Source of the DNA: Punica granatum
Taxonomy: Eukaryota > Streptophyta > Magnoliopsida > Myrtales > Lythraceae
DNA: 64,000 bases
NCBI RefSeq assembly: GCF_007655135.1
Contig: NC_045133.1
Location: 27,377,845-27,441,844 of the forward strand
Direction: 5' to 3'
A program made the translations under genes and the position numbers. This document shows, piece by piece, positions 9,795 to 20,308 of this stretch. A model generated the notes under the pieces. The model was not told the origin of the DNA, did no database searches, and saw only the letters and a list, made by a program, of their open reading frames with translations. Position 1 is the stretch's first letter; each line of letters begins with the position of its first letter.

Positions 9795-12530
9795 ATGGCG
9801 ATGGCGGGCAGGAATCTGGAGAAGCTCGCGTCGATCGACGCGCAACTGAGGCTTCTCGTCCCGGCGAAGAGTGCTATGAGCTATCTGCTGAGTATGAAGG
9901 AAAGCACGACCTGAAGCTCGAAGAGCTGGGGAATGTTTTGACCAGTCTGGACCCCGGGGATTCCATCGTGATCGCCAAATCCTTCAGTAACATGCTTAAC
10001 TTGGCCAACTTGGCCGAGGAAGTACAGATTGCTTACTGCCGAAGGAACAAGCTGAAGAAGGGAGATTTTGCTGATGGGAACTCTGCTACAACCGAGTCGG
10101 ACATCGAGGAAATCCCCAAGAGGCTCGTGTTTGACCTCAAGAAGTCTCCCGAGGAAGTATTCGATGCTCTTAAGAGCCAGACCGTGGATCTCATGCTTAC
10201 TGCCCACCCCGCTCAGTCTGTTCGTAGATCTCTTCTTCAGAAGCACAGAAGGTTTTTACTTGGGGACTTCCTCGATTGGCATATCGCTGTCTTTGATTTG
10301 TCATTTGATGGGTTTTCTTGCTGTTTTGCAGGATCCAAGATTGTTTGGCCCAACTATATGCTACGGACGTCACGCCAGATGATAAGCAGGAGCTTGATTA
10401 GGCTCTCCAAAGAGAGGTAGAAACATAATTCATGGCTTGGTTTGCGTTGTCATCTACATATCCCCAAAGAAAAAGTTTGAAAAATCTGTCCTTTTCCCCC
10501 CAGAATTTGACACAATCTTGTGTTTCTCGTATAGATTCAAGCGGCATTTCGAACGGATGAGATTCGGAGGACTCCACCAACTCCGCAGGATGAGATGAGG
10601 GCAGGAATGAGCTACTTCCATGAAACAATTTGGAAAGGGGTTCCTAAGTTCTTATGCCGAGTTGACACAGCTCTGAAGAATATTGGGATAAACGAGCGGG
10701 TCCCCTATAATGCCCCCCACATTCAGTTCTCTTCGTGGATGGGCGGTGATCGTGATGGTACGATCTTTCTCTCATAGGATACCACCATTAATGATCCTTA
10801 CATTTAGTTCTCTGTTTTCTGGAAATCTTGGGGCCGATCGCGGGTAATCCGAGGGTGACTCCTGAGGTGACAAGAGATGTCTGCTTATTGGCTAGAATGA
10901 TGGCAGCAAACTTGTACTATTCCCAAATAGAGGATCTTATGTTCGAGGTAATCCTTTGTGTTATGTTACCATTGTTCACAATATTATATCCATTGAGGTT
11001 GCGCATCCCAATCATCTGTCATGCTGTAGTGTGCAGCTTTCCATGTGGCGTTGCAGTGATGAACTTCGGATCCATGCTCTGATGAACTCCGCAGATCCTC
11101 AAAGAGAGATGCAAAACACTATATAGGTGATGCTTAATTTCCTGGAAGTAGATTTCTCTTATTTCCTTTGTCATCTTTGTGTATTTTCCATTCTCAATCA
11201 GTTCTTTTGTACATTAACATCCCATAATGTCTGCTTGCAGAGTTTTGGAAGCAAGTGCCATCAAATGAACCATACAGTGTAATTCTTGGCGAAGTGAGAG
11301 ATAAGCTCTATGAAACACAAGAACGTGCTCGGCAGTTATTAGCTCCCGGTGTCTCTGGCATTCTCGAGGAAGCAACTTTCACCAATGTCGAGCAGGTAAA
11401 TCCCATTCCTTCAGCTTCTTGTTTGCCCCGTATGAGTTACGATCTTGGACTTGTGAGATGATCACAGTGCCAGTTTTTGCTCTCTAAGGATTCTGGCTAT
11501 TAGTTCTGATTGATTGAGTGTCTTCCGGGCTTTTGGTACAGTTCTTGGAACCTCTCGAACTATGCTACAGATCTCTCTGTTCATGTGGTGACCGACCAAT
11601 TGCTGATGGGAGCCTCCTCGATTTCCTCAGACTGGTCTCCACCTTTGGTCTTTCCCTTGTGAGGCTCGACATCAGACAGGAATCTGACAGGCACACGGAT
11701 GTTCTGGATACAATCACCCGTCACCTGGACATTGGGTCCTACAGGGACTGGCCCGAGGAGCAATGTCAGGAGTGGCTTCTTTCCGAGTTTGGCGGCAAAC
11801 ACCCTCTCTTTGGTTCTGACCTGCCAATAACTGAGGAGATCTCTGATGTCCTAGACACATTCCATGTTCTAGTTGGAGCTCCCAGCTGACGGTTTCGGAG
11901 CTTACATCATTTCCATGGCCACTGCCCCTTCTGATGTCCTAGTTGTCGAGTTGTTGCAGCGGGAATGCCACATCAGACAACCTCTGGGGGTGGTTCCACT
12001 GTTTGAGAAGTTAGCAGATCTCGAGGCAGCTCCCGCTGCTCTGGCCCGTCTCTTCTCAATCAACTGGTACAGAAGCCGAATTAATGGAAAGCAAGAGGTC
12101 ATGATTGGTTACTCAGATTCTGGTAAGGATGCTGAAAGACTGTCTGCAGCATGGCAATTATACAAGGCTCAGGAGGAGCTTATTAAGGTTGCAAAACAAT
12201 TTGGTGTTAAGCTCACGATGTTCCATGGTAGGGGTGGGACTGTGGGACGAGGAGGTGGGCCCACTCACCTTGCTATCTTGTCTCGGCCGCCAGACGCAAT
12301 CCATGGGTCGCTCCGGGTTACAGTTCAGGGAGAGGTGATAGAGCAGTCTTTTGGGGAGGAGCACCTGTGTTTCCGAACGTTGCAGCGTTTCACAGCAGCT
12401 ACACTTGAGCATGGAATGCACCCGCCAGTTTCTCCAAAGCCCGAGCGGCAGGCCCTATTGGACAAGATGGCTATCGTGGCGACTGAAGAGTACCGATCTA
12501 TTGTCTTCAGAGAGCCCCGGTTTGTTGAGT
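9795..12530 (+). pseudogene. PPC: Phosphoenolpyruvate carboxylase (plant-type PEPC) pseudogene, 3'-truncated
   Basis: Homology to plant-type PEPC (PEP + bicarbonate to oxaloacetate, cytosolic) runs through about seven exons: 9795-10251, 10332-10416, 10535-10757, about 10844-10947, 11037-11126, 11241-11395 and 11542 to about 12530. The N-terminal regulatory phosphorylation motif ([11 protein letters not shown]), the [10 protein letters not shown] motif and the catalytic [16 protein letters not shown] loop are readable. It cannot make the enzyme. About 35 codons are missing with a frameshift after LLVPAK (near 9867). A TAG at 10399-10401 replaces a conserved Glu codon. The acceptor before 10844 reads GG instead of AG. 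There are frameshifting insertions of 2 bases (near 11079) and 1 base (near 11875). The conserved TAHPTQ reads TAHPAQ. Homology stops at FVEY near 12530, so roughly the last third, including the QNTG C-terminus, is absent. Confidence 0.9.
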
Positions 12531-13200
12531 ACAATTTTCTCATCTTATTTTCTAGTTTAAGTGAAATATCACATCTTTTTTTATACGAATAATAAGGTCA
12601 AAATTTATGATATATACACCTAAAATGTATGTATGATGTATTCTCAAGTATTTATGCAAAAAAGTTCAAGTAAATTATGTAAAAGATGAGTAAATTACTC
12701 ATGATCAAGTAACTTAATTGAAAAAAAATATATAAGTAATTTATTTGCATATGTGTATCATAAATATATTTTCAACCATATGTATTATAGCTAAGGACAT
12801 GTGCGCACTAACTAATAGCCGTTTATATGTATATAACCAAAGCTAACATAAAAAGGAATCCCACATGTGCATGCATTCTTATACGTGGTCAAGCGAAACC
12901 TAAAATATATTACCCTGGTACATATAATTACCCTTCGAGCAAAAAGAAACATAAAATATCAAGTGCCCATAGTATAATTTTTTTGTCATTTGGACGAGAA
13001 TCCAATCAACATACTAAAGATCGATTTCTTTTCTTAAGCCCGAAATTAAGATGGAAGATCTTTTGGCAACCGCGACCAAGGATGGCTTTGCGATACTTTA
13101 TCACATCTCATACCCCACGAGATTTTGCTAAGCATTGCAGCATTGGAGATGATCCGCGGGTGGGCTATTCTCACCAAAGTCGGCCTACAATTTATTGTTA
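12531..13200. other. Spacer containing a short dispersed repeat
   Basis: No gene recognised. About 12895-13015 (ggtacatataattaccctt..., gcaaaaagaaac, gagaatccaat) is a diverged copy of 21775-21900, which abuts the break of the DEP1 pseudogene. The sequence replacing the PEPC 3' end may be the edge of an unidentified mobile element. Confidence 0.55.
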
Positions 13201-13204
13201 CAGG

Positions 13205-14566
13205 GATCTCGTATGGAGGAGAATATATTATGGAAGCTTGTGTGGAAATGGAGTGGACCTCATGCGTGTGCGTAGTTTCCTTTTGGTTGATGGGGGCATG
13301 GTAGGTGATGTGGAGAAAAATATCGGACAAGGAATATTCTTTCACCAGGACGAATTTCACTCGGAGGATACTCAATCTCCTTTTATTCTTGTCTTTCACT
13401 TCTTGTGCCCTCGTTAATCTCATGTATTTGACTGTTATTGTTCTAAATGCCCTGGACTAAGGAAACCAAGGTCAGTCGGGGACTCGAGGAGGTTTCCCGA
13501 GGAACCCCCTTCGACGCTCAAGATAGAGCCTTACTAGAGAGAGGATTCAAATTACAATATAGGAACTGTGAACTTACTTATACATTAGTGTAGGATTGGT
13601 ATTTGTAGGGAGATGCTGGAGATTGCAACCGAACTATCTTGGGCCTGTACTGTCCTGGACCCGAACTATTCCGAGTAATATTGCGCTTTCTTCTTTGTCG
13701 GGCGATTGGCAGCAATGGATGATCAGATATTTATTGTATTCGCAACCAGGTCCGAAGGGATTTCATGGACTCTTGTATTCGGGGTGGGTTACGTTGTTGG
13801 CTCTACTAGACTCGGCGTATGCAGTAAGTCCATCTTCGAACCGCCTTTTGTTTTATTGTTTTTTTTTTAAATTTCCCCTCCAAAACCACCCCCCTTCTTT
13901 CTGATGGCAATCTTCCAGATCTCTTTTTACTAGGCCGTGTCACTGTGCTGGGGAGATTTTCAAGGTAGCAAGCAGATTTGTTTGTTTGATTGTTGGCTGA
14001 TCGTGCTTCAACTCGACCAACGGAGCGAAAGAATATTAGCTGGAGACGACCTGGCCGCGATTGGACTAAGTTAAATACGGATAGGGCTACGAGTTGTCTG
14101 AGTGGGAGTACTCATACGCGATGAGAATGGGAGATGGCTATGTGGATTTGCACAAAATATAGGAGTGGCTAATTTTCGTTGCAGCTGAACTCTGGGTGAT
14201 CTTGATATGGTTTGGCAGTTGGGCATGAGGAAGTTGATTTTGAAGCGGTGACACTTATGCTTCGATATAATCAGATTCTTGTTGGCTGCAATGATGCTAT
14301 TATGCGGGATGTCTGAAACCTACTCTGACGGGATTGACTGGTGATGATTGAGAATGTATATCATGAACGGAATAGGTGCGAGGATTGGTTAGTGAATTAT
14401 GCACTCTCGTTGTCTATTGGTGTTTATTAGTTAGGTTATTGCCATTCTGGGCTCGACTTGTTGCTCTTCCAAATATATTGTAGGAGTAAACTTACTTCGC
14501 TATAATATTGCTTCATTTTTCTTTTTAATACAATTGAGCTTGGATTCGTATTTCACCAAAAAAAAA
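13205..14566 (+). mobile_element. Decayed 3' end of an L1-type LINE (RT zinc-binding region to RNase H) with oligo-A tail
   Basis: The plus strand carries broken frames typical of plant non-LTR retrotransposons. LWKLVWKWSGPHAC (about 13218-13265) resembles the reverse-transcriptase zinc-binding region. WTKLNTD (about 14060-14080) and DENGRWLCGFAQNIGVANF (about 14120-14180) are the start of an RNase H domain (NTD metal-site motif, then GGVIRDENGRW-type core). CxDWLVNYALS (about 14375-14408) is the usual C-terminal motif. Several stops and frameshifts interrupt it. It ends in an A-run near 14557-14566, as expected for target-primed insertion. The 5' boundary is uncertain. Confidence 0.7.
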
Positions 14567-14651
14567 TGATAGAAAATTGAGTTTTTGGTTTCTCAAGAAT
14601 GCTCTCGTACGCATAATATAGAGGATCATGTGCGCACTAACTGGGTCGAGA

Positions 14652-15570
14652 GGAAACCCTGAAGTAACACTCATCTTTGTCAACTGGGTCGTGTTCAATT
14701 TTCGTTCTTGGACATGATTTTCTTGAAATGCTGTGCAATTTATTTATTTATTTTTTCTGACGTTTTCACTTTTGATTCTTTGTCATATGGTTCTCCATTG
14801 GACCATTAGCTCAGCTCACTGGGGAGCTGTATTATTTTCTAATTTTTAATAGGTTGAAGGAATATCAGTCTATTAGCATTTTTAATGTATTTATTTGACT
14901 GATCATGACGATCAGGGAAACCCTGAAGTAACACTCATCTTTTGACCTGACGTTTTCCCTTTTGATTCTTTGTCCTATGGTTCTCCATTGGACCATTAGC
15001 TCAGCTCACTGGGAGCTGTATTGTTTTCTAATTTTTAATAGGTTGAAGGAATATCAATCTATTAGCATTTTCAATGTATTTATTTGCTTGATCATGACGA
15101 TCAGGGAAATCCTAAAGTAACACTCATCTTTGTCAACTGGGTCGTGTTCAATTTTCGTTCTTGGACATGATTTTCTTCAAATGCTGCGCAATTTATTTAT
15201 TTATTTTTTCTGACGTTTTCCCTTTTGATTCTTTGTCTTATTGTTCTCCATTGGACCATTAGCTCAGCTCACTGGGGAGCTGTATGGTTTTCTAATTTTT
15301 AATAGGTTGAAGGAATATCAGTCTATTAGCATTTTTAATGTATTTATTTGCCTGATTATGACGATTAGAGAAACCCTGAAGTAACACTCATCTTTGTCAA
15401 CTGGGTCGTGTTCAATTTTTGTTCTTGGACATGATTTTCTTGAAATGCTGTGCAATTTATTTATTTATTTTTTCTGACGTTTCAGCTCACTGGGGAGCTA
15501 TATTGTTTTCTAATTTTTAATAGGTTGAAGTAATATCAGTCTATTAGCATTTTTAATGTATTTATTTGTT
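14652..15570. repeat. Tandem array of a ~264-bp unit (about four copies, two with deletions)
   Basis: Units begin at about 14652, 14916, 15105 and 15369 with (g)gaaaccctgaagtaacactcat. Full units are 264 bp (14652-14915 and 15105-15368). The second is about 189 bp, lacking the gtcaactgggtcgtg segment. The last loses the ttcccttttgatt...ttagctcag part. Each full unit has a hairpin (cagctcactggggagctg). The array leads into family copy 1. A shorter version with two units precedes copy 3 at 19.01-19.45 kb. Confidence 0.85.
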
Positions 15571-15701
15571 TATTTTTGGCGTTTTGTGACATCAAAACCT
15601 TTTCATTCTCATGTCCTCTTTCTGGCATTTAGCTCAGGACATGTACATAAAAGTACTATACTTGTAGGCTAAGTTTTTATTGGCTCGTGTCTCAGTGGTT
15701 T

Positions 15702-16414
15702 GCGCCCGTCGGCCCCTATATTCGGAGGATAGTTGGGCAAAGATTTTCATTTAGGTGCCTGGTATGTGGATATCAAAAGCGCCATTCAACTCGGGGGGTG
15801 GCGGTTCGGCACTTGGCCCAGATACCCACCCTGAAGCTTAGGCCATGCCCTGGACCAGTTCCTCCGTGAGTGATGGTGGCGGCCCCCGATTATTTGCAGC
15901 CGGTGCACAACCAAGGGAACCATTATAATGCTGATAAGCCAAACAACAACCAGGGCGAGGAGAACGCTGTTGGAGAAGGCAACGGCCAGGGCGAGGAGAA
16001 CGCTGTTGGAGATGGCAACGGGCAGGGCGAGGAGAACGCTGTTAGAGATGGCAATGGCTAGGGCGCTGTTGGAGATGGCAACGACCAGGGCGAGGAGAGC
16101 GATGCTGATCAGCTGAACGACAACAACGAGGAGAACGACCCGGGGGAGCAGCAGCAGCATTATGTGGAGTGCAACCAGTATCAGCAGCAGCAGAACACAC
16201 TTGCGCAGGTGGTCAATGCCCTTAGGGCTGCTGACCGAGAAAAATTTCAAATATATGTGAGCATTTAAATCCCATAGAATTCGTTATTTTTATTATTAGT
16301 TCATATTCAAATAACTGCTTATCGATATTGATTTTTTTATTTATTTTACAGCGTGCTGCCATTGTTGCGGAGCTTCTTGCGATTCGGGCTAGGATTGCCC
16401 AGACATACACATAG
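15702..16414 (+). pseudogene. Unknown-family copy 1: broken two-exon gene for an acidic Q/N-rich protein
   Basis: A near-duplicate of 19575-20308. The likely start is ATG 15873; exon 1 runs to 16256 and exon 2 begins at 16352 after a ttttacag acceptor. It encodes repeats of QGEENAVGDGNG, then a Q-rich stretch and AQVVNALRAADREKF. Two lesions are visible: an in-frame TAG at 16059-16061 (CAG in the intact copy), and exon 2 loses homology after RARIAQT (near 16402), where it joins sequence also found at 34.49 kb and 55.13 kb. Upstream, from 15692, lies the conserved WFAP...SFRCLVCGYQK frame (stop at 15869). Function unknown. Confidence 0.7.
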
Positions 16415-16429
16415 TAATTATTCACTCGT

Positions 16430-17380
16430 CGTGATAAATAAAAAAAGGGAGGAATTTACGGTATCATAAAGAGGTGTGGAATGACGCGTAATCCGTGATG
16501 TTACATATAATATTAATGACACGAACCAGTAGTTCTTTACGGACTGAGCTCCATACAATAAACGTAGGGACTGTGAAAGATTATTATCTCTTTTAAAGCC
16601 AAAGATCATATCCCTTTTCTTGTTGCCTCAAAAGAAACAGTTCTTTGCCCTAAGTAAATCCTCCGCCTCCGCCTCCACCTCCTCCTGTCTTCCCCTCTCC
16701 TTTCATTTTGCATTTTGCAGCTCGACATGGAGTGGTAAGATCATGCCAATCAGGCAAACCCTGAGGTAATTCTGTTCATAATCTCTGTTCTGGTTTCCAT
16801 CAACCTAATTTTCGTTTCTTTCCATGAGGCTGTCTTGTAGCCACTAATACAAATGCAACTGTATCAGTAACCACGAATTGTTTTGAGTTCAATTATTCCA
16901 TAACCGAAATCCAATTTTAGCTCATCAAACTTATATTTACGAATATTACTAGCATATGATCAATTGCACAATGCCAGTTAGCGTTCCTTATGGACTCGGG
17001 ACATTATATATTTACTAGAAAAGGAAATGCATGTATGTTAGCATATTAATTTCATGATAAAATTATTCTCGAAATAATTCAAATTTTAAAATATTTTAAC
17101 TTTCTTAAATATGTTATATCTGATTATTTCTAACGCGAGCTCCACCAATATAGCTCTGTAATTCAAATAAATCAAATGTATGAACTTTCAGGTACTTAAG
17201 GACTAAATGATATCGAATTAATCAAAAAGATTTTTAACAGTCGATAAAAATCTAAAAATTGACATATTTAAATTAATGCCATCGTAATTGCATAAAAGTA
17301 TTATACTTGTAGAGGAAAATATAATGTAGATTCTTTTGGCATTTTGTTAGAGTTATAATTGCTAAGTTTTTAGTAACTCC
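16430..17380 (+). repeat. Unknown-family 5' module (leader exon and first intron)
   Basis: A dispersed block. It starts with a promoter-like part (gataaataaaaaaaggga, 16434 onward), then a GC-rich leader (cctccgcctcc, 16663-16690), then ctcgacatggag and catgccaatcaggcaaaccctgag|gtaatt (about 16720-16770), then intron-like AT-rich sequence to about 17380. Paralogous copies: 31688-32484, 34510-34930, and parts at 46.6-46.98, 51.48-51.6, 52.44-53.08 and 55.13-55.34 kb. A short frame from the leader ATG reaches a stop soon after the predicted splice, so the coding meaning is unclear. Confidence 0.6.
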
Positions 17381-18955
17381 ATAATGTAATAAATCTATGG
17401 GCCTCTATTGATATGAACCATAGGATTGTCTTACATTATACAAACAAATGCGGGAAAACAACGCAATACATGATAATGTATAGCTTCATATTGCATTGAT
17501 GCAAAGTTTTTTTGTTGGTCATTTCTTTCGGTTGTAACGTCAGGTCCATAAAACTGCTACAATGACAATTGTTTTACGCAATCTTTTGGCAATTGACCAG
17601 TTTGAAATGCAAATTGCACGTTTTCCTTAGGTGGTGATAATACCTTAATTAATTGCACATTCAATTTCTTTGCAATCTCACTTATGTTAATTAGTTAGCA
17701 CTAAATTCTTAATTCCAACTTGATTCTTTTGCAAAGGACAACACAAAAATTTACCGTAGCATTAATTGAATGTTGTAATAAGGAAAGAACAACTAATCAT
17801 CTTCATCATACTGTGGCTCATGTGGTAAATGCCCTGAGGGCTGCTTATCGATAAAATATTATAATATATGTGAGTACTTAAATCTAAATTAATTTATTGG
17901 CATTGGCATTGGCATTGGCATTGGCATCATCCGTTTGGTCAATCCGAGCCCGAATCGGGGGAAGCTCCTGCAACTACGGCAGCTGGTTGCCTTCCACCTC
18001 GTGATTCTCCTCCCCATTATGTTGTTGCTCCTCCCTCAGGTTGTTCTCCTCCTCCACCCAATTGTTCTCCTCAACCTCATTGTTTCTCATAGTCCCAATA
18101 ATCATGTTGTTGCTTCTCTTCCTCCAAGGGGTTCGCCACATTGTTCTCCCCCTCAACCTCATTATTCTCCTCTTCAACACCATCCCCGTTCATCTCATTG
18201 TTCGCCGTTTAAGTTCGAACCCTTGGCTAGATCAGAACAAATCTAGAGCCGCAATCTCTTCTAGGCGCCTCAATGCTTCCTTGGCATTGGCGCCATCCAT
18301 TTGGCCAAGCCGAGCCCGAATCGGTGGGAAGCTCCCGCAACTATGGCAGCTCGCTATCAACAAACAAACATCAAGATCAATGAAGAGTTATATGAATACA
18401 AAATAATTGTAACAATAATGAATTAATTAGGATTTAAGTACTCACATATATCATAAAGTTTTCTCGATCAATAGCCCTCAGGGCATTGACCACCTGAGCC
18501 ACAGTATGATGAAGATGATTAGTTGTTCTTTCCTTATTACTACATTCAATTAATGCTACAGTAAACTTTTGTGTTGTCCTTTGCCAAAGAATCAAGCTGG
18601 AATTAAGAATTCAATATACACAGTACTAACTAATTAACATAAGTGAGATTGCAAAGAAATTGAATGTGCAATTAATTAAGACATTATCACTACTTAAGGA
18701 AAATGTGCAATTTGCATTTCACATTGGTTAATTGCCTAAAAGATTGCACAAAAAAATTGTCATTGCAGCAGTTTTATGGACCTGACCTGACAACCGAAAG
18801 AAATGACCAACAAAAAAACTTTGCATCAATGTAATGTGAAGCTATACATTATTGTGTATTGCATTGTTTTCCCACATTTGTTCGTATAATGTAGAACGAT
18901 CCTATGGTTCATATTAATAGAGGCCGATAGATTTGTTATATTATTGAGCTACTAG
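17381..18955. repeat. Large inverted repeat of the unknown family
   Basis: The plus-oriented arm (about 17381-17895) is the reverse complement, with modest divergence, of the arm at about 18415-18955. Both carry the exon encoding the AQVVNALRA module and its ~370-bp upstream region. The ~520-bp middle holds minus-oriented exon-2 sequence (18240-18370) and a diverged EENN/ENNEVEG repeat module (about 17930-18230). The whole minus half (18955 to 17896) is a copy of 32830-33960. A transcript spanning both arms would fold into a hairpin of over 500 bp. Confidence 0.75.
17895..17926. repeat. (GGCATT)n hexanucleotide repeat
   Basis: Five consecutive ggcatt units at the inner edge of the left arm of the inverted repeat, probably grown from the ggcattggc word that occurs naturally in the family's exon 2. 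Confidence 0.9.
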
Positions 18956-19009
18956 CTAGCCAGCAACAAGTTGAGGCAATAAGAAAAAGGATATGATATT
19001 TGGCTTCAA

Positions 19010-19450
19010 CTGGGTCGTGTTCAATTTTTGTTCTTGGACATGATTTTCTTGAAATGCTGTGCAATTTATTTATTTATTTATTCTGACGTTTTCCCTTTTG
19101 ATTCTTTGTCCTATGGTTCTCCATTGGACCATTAGCTCAACTCACTCGGGAGCTGTATTGTTTTCTAATTTTTAATAGGTTGAAGGAATATCAGTCTATT
19201 AGCATTTTTAATGTATTTATTTGCCTGATCATGACGATCAGGGAAACCCTGAAGTAACACTCATCTTTGTCAACTGGGTCGTGTTCAATTTTCGTTCTTG
19301 GACATGATTTTCTTGAAATGCTGTGCAATTTATTTATTTATTTTTTCTGACGTTTCAGCTCACTGGGGAGCTGTATTGTTTTCTAATTTTTAATAGGTTG
19401 AAGTAATATCAGTCTATTAGCATTTTTAATGTATTTATTTGTTTATTTTT
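19010..19450. repeat. Second array of the 264-bp repeat (two units, second deleted)
   Basis: The same repeat as at 14.65-15.57 kb, with a unit junction at about 19241 (gggaaaccctgaag). Together with the following copy 3 it shows that about 14.9-16.4 kb and 19.0-20.3 kb are duplicates. Confidence 0.8.
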
Positions 19451-19574
19451 GGCGTTTTGTGACATCAAAACCTTTTCATTCTCATGTCCTCTTTCTGGCA
19501 TTTAGCTCAGGACATGTACATAAAAGTACTATACTTGTAGGCTAAGTTTTTATTGGCTCGTGTCTCAGTGGTTT

Positions 19575-19742
19575 GCGCCCTTTGGCCCCTCTATTCGGAG
19601 GATAGTTGGGCAAAGATTTTCATTTAGGTGCCTGGTATGCGGATATCAAAAGCGCCATTCAACTCGGGGGGTGGCGGTTCGGCACTTGGCCCAAATACCC
19701 ACCCTGAAGCTTAGGCCATGCCCTGGACCAGTTCCTCCGTGA
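19575..19742 (+). other. Conserved exon-like frame of the unknown family (WFAP...SFRCL..GYQK module)
   Basis: Follows a likely acceptor (gtgtctcag, ending 19568 or nearby). A frame of about 55 codons opens with WFAPFGP, contains SFRCLVCGYQKRHSTRG and is rich in Arg/Lys. The same frame is open in four other copies (15702, 32485 and 32638 on plus; about 35340-35200 on minus) despite substitutions. It ends with TGA at 19740-19742, four bases before the next ATG. It may be an upstream ORF, a separate exon or coincidence. No known domain recognised. Confidence 0.4.
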
Positions 19743-19745
19743 GTG

Positions 19746-20308
19746 ATGGTGGCGGCCGCTGATTATTTGCAGCCGGTGCACAACCAAGGGAACCATCATA
19801 ATGCTAATAAGCCAAACAACAACCAGGGCGAGGAGAACGCTGTTGGAGATGGCAACGGCCAGGGCGAGGAGAACGCTGTTGGAGATGGCAATGGCCAGGG
19901 CGCTGTTGGAGATGGCAACGACCAGGGCGAGGAGAGCGATGCTGATCAGCTGAACAACAACAACGAGGAGAACGACCCGGGGGAGCAGCAGCAGCATTAT
20001 GTGGAGTGCAACCAGCATCAGCAGCAGCAGAACACACTTGCGCAGGTGGTCAATGCCCTTAGGGCTGCTGACCGGGAAAAATTTCAAATATATGTGAGCA
20101 TTTAAATCCCATAGAATTCTTTATTTTTATTATTAGTTCATATTCAAATAATTGCTTATCGATATTGATTTTTTTATTTTTTTTACAGCGTGCTGCCATT
20201 GTTGCGGAGCTTCCTGTGATTCGGGCTAGGATTGCCCAGACAGCTGATCCTAATGCCAAGGAGGCATTGGGGCGCCTGGAGGTGGTTGTGGCTTTAGATC
20301 TCTTCTGA
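19746..20308 (+). CDS. Unknown 155-residue acidic Q/N-rich protein (unknown-family copy 3, intact)
   Basis: Two exons, 19746-20093 and 20189-20308, joined by a 95-bp GT-AG intron (gtgagc...ttttacag, phase 0), give 155 residues. The N-terminal part has two and a half copies of a 12-residue QGEENAVGDGNG-type repeat. An Asn/Glu stretch (NNNNEENDPGEQQQ), a Gln/His-rich segment and the module AQVVNALRAADREKF follow. Exon 2 encodes RAAIVAELPVIRARIAQT, then NAKEALGRLE and a hydrophobic end, ALDLF. The final ~55 residues look helical and could form a coiled coil; the rest looks disordered. No signal peptide, membrane helix or known domain is seen. I chose ATG because it lies at the repeat start in both copies; a GTG one codon earlier would not be used. 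This is the only copy without visible lesions. It may be a real gene or part of an uncharacterised transposon. Confidence 0.5.

Noticed and set aside
9881..10246. 121-codon minus frame in the PEPC region
   Set aside because: Shadow of PEPC exon 1; plus-strand homology is unmistakable.
12797..14645. catgtgcgcactaact at both 12797 and 14624 as a possible LINE target-site duplication
   Set aside because: The second copy is ~60 bp beyond the oligo-A tail and the first ~400 bp before recognisable LINE sequence; the positions do not fit a TSD, so it is noted only as a shared word.
14652..15570. Possible CRISPR-like or direct-repeat array
   Set aside because: Units are ~264-bp tandem repeats with no unique spacers, in a plant nuclear sequence.
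15786..16250. 154-codon Leu/Val-rich minus frame opposite the acidic repeat ORF
   Set aside because: Mirror of the GAG/GAC-rich plus-strand repeats; the hydrophobic protein is an antisense artefact, and the splice signals fit the plus strand.
17935..18406. Plus-strand Ser/Pro/Leu-rich frames in the inverted repeat
   Set aside because: They are antisense to the minus-oriented family exon modules, which have the recognisable residues.
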